Source: Billgrantia tianxiuensis (lineage in GTDB: Bacteria; Pseudomonadota; Gammaproteobacteria; Pseudomonadales; Halomonadaceae). From it: a stretch of 64,000 nucleotides of DNA. The DNA is taken from NCBI RefSeq assembly GCF_009834345.1, contig NZ_CP035042.1, forward strand, positions 4,774,001-4,838,000. Reading direction: 5' to 3'. Shown piece by piece: positions 11,552-23,202 of the stretch. The position numbers and the translations under genes are program-made. How positions within the stretch are numbered: position 1 is the first letter of the stretch; each line of letters starts with the position of its first letter. The notes below the pieces were generated by a model that ran no database searches, had not been told where the DNA came from, and saw only the letters and a list, made by a program, of their open reading frames with translations.

Positions 11552-12172
11552 ATGAGACAGTTACTGGCAAGCCTGGCAATTACCCTCGGCGCCGTTGGCG
11601 TCGCCCATGCCGACCTGGAAGCAGACGCCGACGCTGCCGCCGGTCGCGAGAAAGCCCAAAGCTGTGCGGCCTGCCATGGCCAGAACGGCATCAGCTCCGC
11701 GCCTTCGTTCCCGCACCTCGCCGGGCAACAGATGAGCTATATCGCCAAGCAGATCATCGAGATCCGCGACGGCGACCGCCTGGTGCCGGAAATGGTCGGC
11801 CAGGTCGACGATTTCTCCGACCAGGACGCCTGGGACGTGGCCGCCTACTATGCCCAGCAGGACGCCAACATCGGTCAGGCCGACCCGGACGAGGAAGCGC
11901 TGATGCGCGGCCAGGAACTGTATCGCGCCGGCGACATGGCCAAGGGCATTCCCGCCTGCGCGGCTTGTCACGGCCCGACCGGCGCCGGTATCAATACCGC
12001 CGTCTATCCGGCGCTCTCCGGCCAGATCCCGCAGTACATCGTGTCCACCCTGCAGGATTTCGCCTCCAGCGAGCGCACCAACGACCCGAGCAACATGATG
12101 GGCGATATCGCCGCCAAGATGAGCGATACCGACATGCAGGCCGTCGCCAACTACATCCACGGCCTGCACTGA
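11552..12172 (+). CDS. Di-haem cytochrome c4
   Basis: Periplasmic electron carrier of 206 aa with a signal peptide (cleavage probably after 'VAHA', residue 20) and two cytochrome c domains. Haem-attachment motifs are CAACH at residues 38-42 and CAACH at 136-140; axial methionines are probably in 'VPEMVG' and 'SNMMGD'. Cytochrome c4 commonly donates electrons to terminal oxidases. A terminator follows, then dsbA, another periplasmic redox protein. Confidence 0.94.
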   Translation: MRQLLASLAITLGAVGVAHADLEADADAAAGREKAQSCAACHGQNGISSAPSFPHLAGQQMSYIAKQIIEIRDGDRLVPEMVGQVDDFSDQDAWDVAAYYAQQDANIGQADPDEEALMRGQELYRAGDMAKGIPACAACHGPTGAGINTAVYPALSGQIPQYIVSTLQDFASSERTNDPSNMMGDIAAKMSDTDMQAVANYIHGLH

Positions 12173-12210
12173 GCGTCGCACCGCGGACCTCGCCGGCTAC
12201 GGCCGGCACG

Positions 12211-12240
12211 GAAGGCGGCCTCTGGCCGCCTTCGCCGTTT
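12211..12240 (+). terminator. Rho-independent terminator after cytochrome c4
   Basis: A 10-bp perfect stem GAAGGCGGCC / GGCCGCCTTC with a TCT loop is followed by GCCGTTTT. It lies 38 nt after the cytochrome c4 stop. The T-run is short (4) and offset, so termination may be partial. Confidence 0.7.
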
Positions 12241-12353
12241 TGGATCGTCAGCCGAACCGGGAACCGTGAGCGGTTCATGCGCTCAAAGTGATCGACACAC
12301 CCGTTCTTGCTGACAAAGCCGCTACTTACAGGCGATTTTCAAGGAGCCTCACC

Positions 12354-13004
12354 ATGTTCAAGCCCTTCCGCATTCTCCAGTCAGCCGCCTTCGCCGTGGC
12401 CGGCCTGGGCCTGGCGACGCTGGCCTCTGCCGACAACCTGGTCGAGGGCCAGCACTACGAGAAGCTGCCGGAGCCCGTCAAGACCCAGGCCGAGGAGGGT
12501 CAGGTCGAGGTGACCGAGGTGTTCTGGTACGGCTGCCCGCACTGCTACAACCTGCAGCGCAGCGTCACCGACTGGTACGAGACCTTGGACGAAGACGTGA
12601 AGGTGGTGCATATGCCGGCCACCATGGGCGGCGACTGGAACACCCATGCAGCGCTGTTCTATGCGGCCGAAGCGCTGGGCATTCGCGAGGAAGCGCATGC
12701 CGACATCTTCAACGCCATCCATGAAGAGGGGCAGCGCCTCAACAACGCCGACAGCATTGCCCGCTTCCTCAGCCAGTACGGCGTCAGCGAGGACGAGGTC
12801 CGCCAGGCGCTGGATGCCTTCGGCGTCAAGTCCCAGGTCAACCAGGCTCATGCACGCATGCGCACCATGCGCCTGATGGGCGTGCCGGCCCTGGTCGTCG
12901 ATGGCCGTTACCTGGTGACTCCCAGCAGTGCCGGCAGCCTGGAGAACATGCCCCAGGTCGCCGACGCATTGATCGAGCGCGTACGCCAGGAGCGTGAAGA
13001 CTGA
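12354..13004 (+). CDS. dsbA: Thiol:disulfide interchange protein DsbA
   Basis: Periplasmic oxidase that introduces disulfides into exported proteins. Signal peptide (about residues 1-26, ending 'ATLASA'), thioredoxin-fold domain with active site CPHC at residues 61-64 in 'FWYGCPHCYNLQ', and the cis-Pro loop 'GVPALVV'. An in-frame earlier ATG exists at 12288, but the start at 12354 has a strong AAGGAG site (12341-12346) and begins the signal peptide, so I choose it (216 aa). The next gene starts 3 nt after its stop. Confidence 0.95.
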   Translation: MFKPFRILQSAAFAVAGLGLATLASADNLVEGQHYEKLPEPVKTQAEEGQVEVTEVFWYGCPHCYNLQRSVTDWYETLDEDVKVVHMPATMGGDWNTHAALFYAAEALGIREEAHADIFNAIHEEGQRLNNADSIARFLSQYGVSEDEVRQALDAFGVKSQVNQAHARMRTMRLMGVPALVVDGRYLVTPSSAGSLENMPQVADALIERVRQERED

Positions 13005-13006
13005 CC

Positions 13007-13843
13007 GTGTCTGCCGAGCACTCGCATCTGGTCGATGCCAAGACCCCAACCCTAGAAGGTGGGCACCTCAAGCTGCTCACCTTCAACATGCAGGTGGGCA
13101 TCCAGACATCGGCCTATCATCACTACCTGACCCGCAGCTGGCAGCACCTGCTGCCGCATCCGCACCGGATGCGGCGGCTGGACATGGTCAGCAGTGTGCT
13201 GAGCCGGTTCGATATCGTCGGCCTGCAGGAGGTCGACGGCGGCAGCTTTCGTTCCAGCCATGTCAACCAGATCGAGTACCTGGCGACACGCGGCGGTTTT
13301 CCGCATCATTACCAGCAGCTCAACCGCAACCTGGGACGCTTCGCCCAGCACAGCAATGGGCTGCTGTCGCGCCTGGCGCCGACCCAGGTCGAGGAGCACC
13401 GCCTGCCCGGCACTCTGCCCGGGCGCGGGGCCATTCACGCCCGCTACGGTGACGGCCCCGATGCGCTGCACCTGTTCGTCGCCCACCTTGCCCTGAGCCA
13501 CCGGGCCCGGGTACGCCAGTTGGATTACCTCAGCGAGATCATCCAGCCGCTGCAACACGTGGTGGTCATGGGCGACCTCAACTGCACGCCGGACCAGTTG
13601 CATACGCATACCCGCTTCTGCGCTTCGCTGCCGCTACATCCAGTGCGCCCGCTGCTCAGCTACCCTTCCTGGCAGCCACGCCGGGCACTGGATCACATTC
13701 TGATCTCCAGTTCGCTCAAGGCGCAGGATGTCCGCGTTCTCGATCACCTGTTCTCCGATCATCTGCCGATCGCCGTCGATGTGGCGCTGCCTACGGCCTG
13801 CCTGACGGTACTCAGCGAACTGCACAAGCAGCAGAACCTCTAG
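13007..13843 (+). CDS. Endonuclease/exonuclease/phosphatase family protein
   Basis: Member of the EEP metal-dependent phosphodiesterase superfamily, 278 aa with a GTG start 2 nt after the dsbA stop. Superfamily motifs in order: 'LLTFNMQVG', 'VGLQEVDGG' (metal-binding Glu), 'VAHLALS', 'VMGDLNCTP' (Asp/Asn), 'ALDHILIS' and the C-terminal 'SDHLPI'. No signal peptide is evident. The substrate cannot be told from sequence; members cleave nucleic acids, phosphoinositides or sphingomyelin. Confidence 0.85.
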   Translation: MSAEHSHLVDAKTPTLEGGHLKLLTFNMQVGIQTSAYHHYLTRSWQHLLPHPHRMRRLDMVSSVLSRFDIVGLQEVDGGSFRSSHVNQIEYLATRGGFPHHYQQLNRNLGRFAQHSNGLLSRLAPTQVEEHRLPGTLPGRGAIHARYGDGPDALHLFVAHLALSHRARVRQLDYLSEIIQPLQHVVVMGDLNCTPDQLHTHTRFCASLPLHPVRPLLSYPSWQPRRALDHILISSSLKAQDVRVLDHLFSDHLPIAVDVALPTACLTVLSELHKQQNL

Positions 13844-13971
13844 CGCCACCACCCGGCCTGGCACAGGCTATGGCCCCATGTCGCCGGGCGGACGTTGAGG
13901 CCCAGGGATGACGCCTGCCACGTAATCGGCGATGATGCGGTCCCTGATTCGCTTCGACACGAGACCCCACC

Positions 13972-14519
13972 ATGCAAACCGCGAACCGCGATCCGGTCCT
14001 GCTCGCATGGCTCGACGGCTTTACCGAGGTCGTGGGCCGCTCTATCGCCTGGCTGGTGATCATCATGATGACGGTACAGTTCATCATCGTGGTGATGCGC
14101 TATGCCTTCAGCCTGCACAGCGTGGTCATGCAAGAGTCGGTGATGTACATGCATGCCATGGTGTTCATGCTGGGGGCTGCCTGGACGCTGCGCCACGACG
14201 GCCATGTCCGCGTCGACATTTTCTACCGCAAGCTCTCCGAGCGTGGACGCGCCTGGATCGACCTGCTGGGCACGCTGTTCCTGCTGTTTCCGGTGGTGCT
14301 GTTCATTGCCATCTCCAGCTTCGGCTACGTGAGAAGCAGCTGGGCCATTATGGAGCGCTCGCCAGACGGCGGTATTCCCGGCGTCTTCCTGCTCAAGTCC
14401 TTGATCCTGCTGATGATGGCGCTGCTGCTGTTGCAGGGCGTGGCCCAGGTAATGCGCCAGGTGCTAATCCTGCGCGGCAAGGCGCCGGGCAACACTCCGA
14501 CCACGACGAGGTGGTGTGA
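13972..14519 (+). CDS. TRAP transporter small membrane subunit (DctQ type), frameshifted at the 3' end
   Basis: DctQ-family protein of about 182 aa with four hydrophobic segments and the characteristic 'HVRVDIFYRKLSER' loop after TM2. As written it runs in frame into the next gene. One extra C at CC 14497-14498 gives an ending '..DHDEVV' and a TGA at 14517-14519. It works with the adjacent DctM, but no DctP binding protein is beside it, so its substrate is unknown. Confidence 0.85.
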
Positions 14520-14520
14520 C

Positions 14521-15930
14521 GTGGAAACCCTGCTCGAGTTCATGCCACTGTTCCTGTTCCTCACCGTCTGTGCGGTGCTGATGCTGGGTTATCCGGTTGC
14601 CCTGGCCCTGGCCGGTACCGCGCTGATCTTTGCCGGGCTCGGCCACCTGCTCGTGCAGATTGGCGTGCCGGTGCCCTTCGAGGCACGCATGATGGGCGCC
14701 ATGCCCAACCGCCTCTACGGCATCATGACCAACCAGACGCTGCTCGCCGTGCCGCTGTTCGTATTGATGGGGTGCTGCTGGAGAAGTCGCGGGTGGCTGA
14801 GACCCTGCTCGATGCCATGGCGCTGCTGTTCGGCAGTCTGCGCGGGGGCTGGGCATATCGGTGATCCTGGTCGGCATGCTGCTGGCTGCCTCCACCGGCA
14901 TCGTCGGTGCCACCGTGGTCACCATGGGGCTGCTGTCATTGCCGACGATGCTCAAACGCGGCTATTCGCCTTCGCTTGCCACCGGCAGCATTTGTGCCAC
15001 CGGCACCTTGGGCCAGATCATCCCGCCCTCCATCGCCCTGGTGCTGCTCGGCGACGTGCTCTCCAACGCCTACCAGCGCGCCCAGCTCGCCATGGCGTGT
15101 GGAGTCCCAAGACCGTGTCGGTGGGCGACCTGTTCGTCGGCGCCCTGATCCCCGGCCTGCTGTTGGTGGTGGCCTATATCCTCTACCTGCTGGCAGTCGC
15201 CTGGTGGAAACCGGAAAGCGCCCCGCCCGCCGATCGGGAAGCGCTGAAGCAGGAGCTCGGTCACACCGGCAGCCTGTGGCCACTGCTCGTCAAGGGCCTG
15301 ATCCCTCCCGTACTGCTGATCGTGGCCGTGCTCGGCTCGATCCTCGGTGGCCTGGCCACACCTACCGAGGCCTCGGCGGTAGGTGCCATGGGCGCGTTCC
15401 TGCTGGCATTGGCCAACCGCAGGATGGACCTTCCGATGCTGCGCGAGGTGGTCCAGACCACGACCAAGGTCACCAGCATGGTGTTCCTGATCCTGATCGG
15501 CGCGGCGCTGTTCTCGCTGGTGTTCCGCGCCTACGGTGGCGAGGAGCTGGTCACGCACCTGTTCGAGGCCCTGCCCGGCGGCGTGGTCGGCGCGACCCTG
15601 GTAGTCATGCTGGTGATCTTCCTGCTCGGCTTCATTCTCGACTTCATCGAGATCACCTTCGTGGTGGTGCCGATCGTCGGTCCGGTGCTGCTGATGATGG
15701 GTCTCGACCCGATCTGGCTCGGCATCATGATCGCGGTGAACCTGCAGACCTCGTTTTTGACGCCGCCGTTCGGCTTCGCGCTATTCTACCTGCGTGGGGT
15801 GACGCCAGAATCGGTGCCGACCTCGGCGATCTACCGCGGCGTGATTCCGTTCATCCTGCTTCAGCTCGGCATGCTGGTGGCGTTGGCCCTGTTCCCGGGG
15901 CTGGCAACCTGGCTGCCATCTATTCTATAG
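14521..15930 (+). CDS. TRAP transporter large membrane subunit (DctM type), three frameshifts
   Basis: DctM-family permease, about 470 aa and 12 membrane segments once repaired; the ion/substrate-translocating subunit. Start is probably GTG 14521, one base after the DctQ stop, with ATG 14542 as an alternative. Three single-base losses (GGGG 14769-14772, GGGGG 14844-14848, GG 15094-15095) move the frame and then restore it. Repaired segments read '[19 protein letters not shown]', '[19 protein letters not shown]' and '[19 protein letters not shown]', all typical DctM. The 3' end is 3 nt from the convergent yqaA end. Confidence 0.87.
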   Translation: METLLEFMPLFLFLTVCAVLMLGYPVALALAGTALIFAGLGHLLVQIGVPVPFEARMMGAMPNRLYGIMTNQTLLAVPLFVLMGCCWRSRGWLRPCSMPWRCCSAVCAGAGHIGDPGRHAAGCLHRHRRCHRGHHGAAVIADDAQTRLFAFACHRQHLCHRHLGPDHPALHRPGAARRRALQRLPARPARHGVWSPKTVSVGDLFVGALIPGLLLVVAYILYLLAVAWWKPESAPPADREALKQELGHTGSLWPLLVKGLIPPVLLIVAVLGSILGGLATPTEASAVGAMGAFLLALANRRMDLPMLREVVQTTTKVTSMVFLILIGAALFSLVFRAYGGEELVTHLFEALPGGVVGATLVVMLVIFLLGFILDFIEITFVVVPIVGPVLLMMGLDPIWLGIMIAVNLQTSFLTPPFGFALFYLRGVTPESVPTSAIYRGVIPFILLQLGMLVALALFPGLATWLPSIL

Positions 15931-15932
15931 GG

Positions 15933-16361
15933 TCAGCTACACAGGGGGGCCAGCCACGCCTGGGCCAGATAGAGCACCACGGCGTAGCGCGTCCCTTGGC
16001 CAGGGTGATCAGCAGGATGGCCCGCCACCACGGCAGGCGAAAGATGCCGGCCAATACGGTGAGAGGGTCGCCGATCACTGGCGCCCAGGAGAGCAACAGA
16101 CTCCACTCGCCGAAACGAAGATACCAGTGCTCGGCCCGAGCCAGCCCCGGGCGAGGCAGGAAACCAGCGGCGGTTCTGGAAGCGGCGTGCATAGCGCCCC
16201 ATCCAGACGTTGATCAAGCTGCCCAGGGTATTGCCGGAAGTGGCGACCAGCCACAACACAAGCTCCGGCTCTCCCAGGCACCACAGTCGCGCCAACCAAA
16301 CCTCGGAGCCACCCGGCAGCAGGGTGGCACTGACCAGCGCCACCACGAACAAACTCAGCAT
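15933..16361 (-). CDS. YqaA family (DedA-like) membrane protein, frameshifted
   Basis: Small integral membrane protein of the YqaA group within the DedA/SNARE-associated superfamily. Motifs: 'SATLLPGGSEVWLA' at the N-terminus, 'TSGNTLGSLINVWMGRY', then 'SLLLSWAPVIGDPLTVLAG' and 'LITLAKGTRYAVVL'. The middle part is in a different frame: two bases appear lost at CCCCGGG 16145-16151 and one at CCC 15993-15995, restoring the original frame at the C-terminus. About 143 aa after repair, as in E. coli YqaA. The function is not known for this subgroup. Confidence 0.8.
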   Translation of the reverse strand: MLSLFVVALVSATLLPGGSEVWLARLWCLGEPELVLWLVATSGNTLGSLINVWMGRYARRFQNRRWFPASPGAGSGRALVSSFRRVESVALLGASDRRPSHRIGRHLSPAVVAGHPADHPGQGTRYAVVLYLAQAWLAPLCS

Positions 16362-16402
16362 CCAGCGCCTCCAACCTACGTATTCGCTTGCGAGACGACG
16401 CC

Positions 16403-17215
16403 ATGACGAACGACCGCCCCATTCCCAACGTCCTCACCATCGCCGGTTCCGATCCCAGTGGAGGCGCCGGCATACAGGCCGATCTCAAGACCTTCTCGGC
16501 GCTGGGCGCCTATGGTACCAGCGTCGTCACCGCGCTGACCGCTCAAAACACCTGCGGTGTGCGTGGCGTGTACCCGATGCCGGTGGAATTCATCCGTCTT
16601 CAGCTCGACACCCTGCTCGACGACGTGGAAATCGATGCGGTGAAAATCGGCATGGTGGCCAGCCGCGAGGTGGCCGAGGCGCTCCGCGACACCCTGGAGG
16701 CCAGGCGGCCGCGCTGGATCGTACTCGACCCGGTCATGGTGGCTAAGAGTGGCGATATCCTGGTCGACGATGTGGGCATCGCGGCGGTACGCGAGGTGCT
16801 GGTGCCACTGGCCGACCTGATTACGCCCAATCTGCCCGAGGCCGCAGTGCTGCTGGGCGATGCCGCGCCACGCACGCGCGATGAGATGGCGGCCATGGCG
16901 CCCAGGCTGGCGGCGCTGCGTGCCGGTGCCACGCTGCTCAAGGGCGGCCATCTCAGCGGTGAAAGCTGCCCCGACCTGCTGATCGAGAATGACGTCTCGC
17001 AGTGGATCGAAGGCACCCGTATCGGCACTTCCAACCTTCACGGCACCGGTTGCTCGCTCTCCTCGGCCATTGCCGCCCGCCTGGCACTTGGCGATACGCT
17101 GACGCAAGCCGTAGCCGCGGCCAAGCAGTGGCTGGAGGTGGCCCTGACCGAGAGCCGCCGACTCGATGTCGGCCGGGGGCACGGGCCGGTGCACCATTTT
17201 CATCGCTGGTGGTAG
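16403..17215 (+). CDS. thiD: Hydroxymethylpyrimidine/phosphomethylpyrimidine kinase
   Basis: Phosphorylates HMP and HMP-phosphate in thiamine synthesis. Ribokinase-fold protein of 270 aa with 'IAGSDPSGGAGIQADLKTF' at the N-terminus, 'ALTAQNT', 'DAVKIGM', 'LDPVMVAKSG' and the anion-hole 'GTGCSLSSAIAA' near the C-terminus. A TTG 15 nt upstream is also in frame, but the ATG aligns with family N-termini. thiG and thiS are 15 kb away in the window on the other strand, so the thiamine genes are dispersed. Confidence 0.95.
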   Translation: MTNDRPIPNVLTIAGSDPSGGAGIQADLKTFSALGAYGTSVVTALTAQNTCGVRGVYPMPVEFIRLQLDTLLDDVEIDAVKIGMVASREVAEALRDTLEARRPRWIVLDPVMVAKSGDILVDDVGIAAVREVLVPLADLITPNLPEAAVLLGDAAPRTRDEMAAMAPRLAALRAGATLLKGGHLSGESCPDLLIENDVSQWIEGTRIGTSNLHGTGCSLSSAIAARLALGDTLTQAVAAAKQWLEVALTESRRLDVGRGHGPVHHFHRWW

Positions 17216-17296
17216 CGAAACGCTCCTTGCGCCCTGGCCAAGTGCCACCCATGCTGAAGTCTGTCCTGCCAGGCTCATCCGCAATGGAGAGACGTC

Positions 17297-18141
17297 ATGA
17301 CCCAGACCCTGCTGTTCGCGTGCGACCTCTCGGCCGAGAATCGCGCCGCCTTCGCCCGGGCCATCCGCCTGGCGATCGAAAGCGGCGCGCGCCTTGACGT
17401 CATCCACGTCCTCGACCCTTACCTTCCCCGGCGGGTGCTGCACGATCTGGAAGAGGCCGTCGTGGCCGACATGCAGGCCATCCTCACCGACGTCCGCGAA
17501 GACTATGCGTTGCCGGAGCCCAGCGTGATGCTGCAGACGGTGGCCGGCGCCACCTACGCCGAGATCATTCGCGAAGCCCACGACCGCGAGGTCGACATGA
17601 TCGTGCTCGGCTCCCACCGCAAGCGCGGCCAACCCGACCTGGTTGCCGGTACGACCCTCGCCCGCGTGCTGCGCAGCGCGCCCTGCCCGGTGCTGTCGGT
17701 GACCCAGCCGGCCAGCCGCGACTGGCAGGAGATCCTGGTGCCGGTGGACTTTTCGTTGCCCAGCCGCAATACCCTGCGCGAGGCGCTAAAGCGCTTTCCC
17801 GAGGCCCATCTGACGCTGCTGCATGCCTGGGACATCCCGGCGAGCGTGAGCTGGGCTCCGACAGCGACTTCGCGCGCTGGCGCGACAGGGAGGTGGAGCG
17901 GCTGCGCTGCCAGCTCGAACGCGAGACCGATCAGCTGATGGGTGAGCTCGACAGCGTGCCGGAGGTGGAGCTGGTACTCGAGCAGGGCGACCCGCTGGAG
18001 GTGCTGATCACGCGGCTGCGGCGCCAGCCACCCGACCTGTTGGCACTGAGCTGCCGCGGTCAGTTGGGGCGCCAGAGCCCGATCACCGAGGCGCTGCTCG
18101 CCGAGCCGCATTGCGACATCATGCTTTGCCGCGCCTGGTAA
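17297..18141 (+). CDS. Tandem universal stress protein (UspE-like), frameshifted
   Basis: Two UspA domains in one chain of about 281 aa: the first from 'TLLFACDLSAENRAAFARAI' with 'VLGSHRKRG' near residues 98-106, the second from 'EILVPVDFSLPSRNTLREAL' to 'LALSCRGQLGRQ'. The frame breaks near 17848; adding one G (GTGGAG) joins 'WDIPASVELGSDSDFARWRDR' to the C-terminal half. The ATP-binding GX2GX9G pattern is incomplete in both domains, so nucleotide binding is uncertain. The start has a reasonable upstream GGAGA. Confidence 0.8.
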
Positions 18142-18204
18142 CACTCTCTGCCGGGCGTGTTACCCTTTCGGCAAACTCATGGTCAGAAAGGGGAAGCTCG
18201 CCGC

Positions 18205-18642
18205 ATGAAGGCCCTGATACAGCGCGTGCGCCGCGCCAGCGTCACGGTGGAGAACCGGAGGGTGGGCGCCATCGATCATGGCCTGCTGGCCCTGGTGGGG
18301 GTGGAGAAGGGTGACGACGAGGCCGCCGCCGAGCGTCTGCTGCACAAGCTGCTGCGCTACCGGGTGTTCAGCGACGAGGCGGGCAAGATGAACCTCGACC
18401 TGCAGCAGGTCGATGGCGGGCTGCTACTGGTGTCGCAGTTCACCCTGGCCGCCGATACCCGCAAGGGGCTGCGGCCGAGCTTCTCCAGCGCCGCGCCGCC
18501 GGCCGACGGCGAGCGGCTGTTCCACTACCTGCTCGAACGCGCCCGGGCGGCCTGGCCCCGGGTCGAGAGCGGCGAGTTCGCCGCCAACATGCAGGTCGAG
18601 CTGATCAATGACGGGCCGGTGACGTTTCTGCTGGAGAGTTGA
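18205..18642 (+). CDS. dtd: D-aminoacyl-tRNA deacylase
   Basis: Hydrolyses D-aminoacyl-tRNAs, a chiral proof-reading step. The 145-aa protein carries the family motifs '[15 protein letters not shown]' at the start, '[20 protein letters not shown]' with the SQFTL active-site motif (about residues 78-82), and '[19 protein letters not shown]' with the cross-subunit NxGP element (here NDGPV). The start is supported by AAAGGGGAAG about 8 nt upstream. Confidence 0.96.
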   Translation: MKALIQRVRRASVTVENRRVGAIDHGLLALVGVEKGDDEAAAERLLHKLLRYRVFSDEAGKMNLDLQQVDGGLLLVSQFTLAADTRKGLRPSFSSAAPPADGERLFHYLLERARAAWPRVESGEFAANMQVELINDGPVTFLLES

Positions 18643-18732
18643 GAGGGAAGAGGGAAGACAATCTTTGGCTCCAGCTTTCATCTTCAAGGCGCGAAGCGCC
18701 GGTCTTCCCTCTTCGAGCGGCGTAGCCGCGTC
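18643..18732. repeat. Three consecutive short palindromes inside a 10-bp inverted repeat
   Basis: Between dtd and the convergent ABC-F gene three near-identical mini-hairpins stand in a row: GGCGC-GAA-GCGCC, GCGGC-GTA-GCCGC and CGAGC-GAA-GCTCG, each with a GNA triloop. GAGGGAAGAC and its complement GTCTTCCCTC flank the first. The region could act as a bidirectional terminator or be an REP-like element; no U-tract follows. Confidence 0.55.
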
Positions 18733-20684
<1,952 letters not shown>

Positions 20685-20765
20685 GCAGGCTCCAACTGGC
20701 AGAACAGGGGGGCGATCGCCGCTCCGACATGTTGACGAGATGCCGCTCGGCGAGCGCAGGATCTT

Positions 20766-21290
20766 ATGAAGGGAGATTCTACCGCAACGACCGCCGCTCT
20801 GCGGGCCGGCCTGTCGACCGATCCGCTGTGGGATTTCGCGCTGGCATTCTATGCCCGTCCCGGGGTGGAGTCGGCCTGCCTGCGGCTGCAGGACGAGGCG
20901 GATGTCGACGTGTGCGAACTACTCTGGCTTTGCTGGCTATATCGCCACCGTCTCATGCTGACTCGGGAGCCTCCCGGGCTCACGGACATTCGACGTTGGC
21001 AGCGGGAGATCACTCTACCGCTGCGCAGCCTGCGCCGCCAGCTCAAGGACGAGGCCTCGCGCAACACCGGCATCGCCGAAGTCCGCCGGAAGATCCAGCA
21101 GGCCGAGCTCGCCGCCGAGCGCGAAACTCTTCTACGCCTGCAATGCCTCGCCGAGCAAGCCGAGGAGTTGGCAGCGCTACCCACATCTGCTCCAAGCCTC
21201 GAAATTTACCTCGCAAGTCGCTGGAAATTACAGAAAAAAGCGCAACTTTTGGCAGCTCAAACCCTAGAATGCCAGCTTGACCCTCTTTAG
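20766..21290 (+). CDS. TIGR02444 family protein of unknown function
   Basis: A 174-aa soluble protein. The first ~100 residues carry the TIGR02444 pattern: 'DPLWDFALAFYARPGVESACLRLQD', 'DVCELLWLCWLYRH' and a 'REITLPLRSLRRQLK' segment, followed by a helical tail rich in Glu, Ala and Leu. The gene is divergent from the ABC-F ATPase and ends about 100 nt before teaA. Members are widespread in gammaproteobacteria with no established function. Confidence 0.75.
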   Translation: MKGDSTATTAALRAGLSTDPLWDFALAFYARPGVESACLRLQDEADVDVCELLWLCWLYRHRLMLTREPPGLTDIRRWQREITLPLRSLRRQLKDEASRNTGIAEVRRKIQQAELAAERETLLRLQCLAEQAEELAALPTSAPSLEIYLASRWKLQKKAQLLAAQTLECQLDPL

Positions 21291-21393
21291 GGGGCACGCT
21301 AGCCTGAAAAAAGCTGTGCAGTCATTTTAGGCTGCCTGATGCCTGTCGATGTTGCTTTTTTTCACGGGCCCAACCTGCGAGGAGAACATAATA

Positions 21394-22409
21394 ATGAAGG
21401 CAACCAAGCTGTTGACCACTGCCAGTATCGGCGCGCTGCTGTTTGGCATGTCGGCTGCCGCCTATTCCGATAACTGGCGCTATGCGCATGAGGAATTCGA
21501 GGGTGACGTTCAGGACGTATTTGCCGTCGCCTTCAAGGAATACATCGAGGAAAACTCCGACCACACCGTTCAGATTTACCGCTTCGGCGAGCTGGGTGAA
21601 TCAGACGATATCATGGAGCAGACCCAGGCCGGCATCCTGCAATTCGTCAACCAGTCGCCCGGCTTCACCGGCGCCCTGATTCCCGAAGCCCAGATCTTCT
21701 TCATCCCCTACCTGCTGCCTACCGACGAAGAAACCGTCCTCCAGTTCTTCGACGAGAGCGTGGCGATCAACGAGACGTTCCCGGAGCTCTACGCCGAACA
21801 GGGCCTCGAGCTGCTCAAGATGTATCCGGAAGGCGAGATGGTCGTGACCGTGGATGAGCCGATCCGCACCCCGGCAGACCTGCGCGGCAAGAACATCCGT
21901 ACCATGACCAACCCGCTGCTCTCCGAGACCTACCGCGCCTTCGGCGCCACACCGACCCGCTGCCCTGGGGTGAGGTGTACGGCGGCCTGCAGACCGGCAT
22001 CATCCAGGGCCAGGAGAACCCGATCTTCTGGATCGAGTCCGGCGGCCTCTACGAAGTGTCCCCGCACCTCGTCTTCACCGGCCATGGCTGGTTCACCACT
22101 GCGATGATGGCCAACCAGGACTTCTTCGACGGCCTTTCCGAGGAGGATCAGCAGCTGGTGCGTGATGCGGCCGACGCGGCCTACGAGCACACCATCGAGC
22201 ACATCTCCGGCCTGGCCGAGGAGTCACTGGCGAAGATCCAGGAAGCCTCCGACGAGGTCACCGTGACTCGCCTCGACGAGGACGAGATCCAGGCCTTCCG
22301 CGAGCGTGCACCGCAGGTCGAGGAGCGTTTCATCGAAATGACCGGCGACCGCGGTCGCGAGCTGCTCGAGCAGTTCAAGGCCGACCTGGAAGCCGTCTCC
22401 GGCGAGTAA
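21394..22409 (+). CDS. teaA: TeaA, ectoine/hydroxyectoine TRAP substrate-binding protein (frameshifted)
   Basis: Periplasmic binding protein of the osmoregulated ectoine TRAP transporter. Signal peptide of about 25 residues ending 'SAAAYS', mature start 'DNWRYAHEEFEGDVQDVFA'. Many stretches coincide with H. elongata TeaA as I remember it, including 'YRFGELGESDDIMEQTQ', 'LQFVNQSPGFTG' and 'GLQTGIIQGQENPIFWIE'. The frame is lost at CCC 21956-21958; one added C reads 'FGATPTPLPWGEVYGG'. The start at 21394 has a strong GAGGAGAA site. It is followed by a hairpin and teaB, teaC, teaD. Confidence 0.93.
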
Positions 22410-22438
22410 GCCCCCGGGCCACTCACCGTGAACGCATG

Positions 22439-22464
22439 AAGGGGTAGCCGGTCGGCTGCCCCTT
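22439..22464 (+). terminator. Intercistronic hairpin between teaA and teaB
   Basis: An 11-bp stem AAGGGGTAGCC / GGCTGCCCCTT (one G-U wobble) with a 4-nt loop lies 30 nt after the teaA stop. No U-run follows, so it is more likely a partial attenuator or an mRNA-stabilising hairpin, keeping the binding protein in excess over the permease. Confidence 0.6.
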
Positions 22465-22599
22465 CGTGTTTCCGGCCTGAGCGCTTCCCGGCCAAACAGC
22501 GTTGAAGCCGGTACATCACTGCCGGCCTCGTGTTGCTTACCCTGTGCGAGGGAGTCGCGCTTCATCCATTTGCAGGGAAGATTCCAGGAGACCGGTCGC

Positions 22600-23178
22600 A
22601 TGACAGAAGAAGATTCGGAAAAGAACTACCGTTCCACGCTCCCCGGCCCTCTCGGCATCGTCGATACCTGGATCAGCCGCGCCGAGTCGATGATCCTGGC
22701 GCTGGGCGTGATCCTGATGGCGATCAACACCGTGGCCAACGTGATCAGCCGCTTCGCCCTGGGCGAGAGCCTGCACTTCTCCGAGGAGATCAACCGCATC
22801 CTGATCGTGATGATCACCTTCGCCGGGCTTGGCTATGCCGCGCGTCATGGTCGTCACATCCGCATGTCGGCCATCTACGATGCCTTGCCCACCGGCGGCC
22901 GGCGCTGGCTGATGATCGTGATCTGCCTGTTCACCTCGCTGGTGATGTTCGTGCTCTGCTATTACTCGATCGGTTACATCCAGACCCTCTACGGTCGCGG
23001 TCGCGTGCTTCCTTCGCTGAGCATCCCCGTCTGGATCATCTACCTCTGGGTCCCAGTCGGCTTCACCATCACCGGTATCCAGTATCTGCTTACCGCGATC
23101 AAGAATCTCACCTCCCGTGACGTCTATCTGTCGACCCATGTCATCGACGGCTACAAGGATACCGAAACGGAAGTCTGA
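22600..23178 (+). CDS. teaB: TeaB, ectoine TRAP small membrane subunit
   Basis: DctQ-type subunit of 192 aa with four membrane segments (approximately residues 28-50, 65-85, 103-125, 145-168). The central loop '[21 protein letters not shown]' is the expected small-subunit motif. An in-frame ATG at 22570 would add ten residues, but CCAGGAG about 10 nt before 22600 favours the shorter form. It pairs with TeaC and receives ectoine from TeaA. Confidence 0.9.
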   Translation: MTEEDSEKNYRSTLPGPLGIVDTWISRAESMILALGVILMAINTVANVISRFALGESLHFSEEINRILIVMITFAGLGYAARHGRHIRMSAIYDALPTGGRRWLMIVICLFTSLVMFVLCYYSIGYIQTLYGRGRVLPSLSIPVWIIYLWVPVGFTITGIQYLLTAIKNLTSRDVYLSTHVIDGYKDTETEV

Positions 23179-23202
23179 CGCAGGGCGCGAGGAACCATTA
23201 CC

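Noticed and set aside
13844..13971. A remnant of a dctP gene before dctQ
   Set aside because: 128 bp is too short and shows no recognisable TRAP binding-protein motif in any frame.
13972..15930. A DctQ-DctM fusion TRAP permease
   Set aside because: Fused TRAP permeases exist, but here one missing C near 14497 restores a DctQ stop next to a DctM start, and three further G losses in DctM show the stretch is error-prone.
16388..16402. TTG as an earlier start for thiD
   Set aside because: Adds five residues not seen in the family and has no better ribosome-binding site than ATG 16403.
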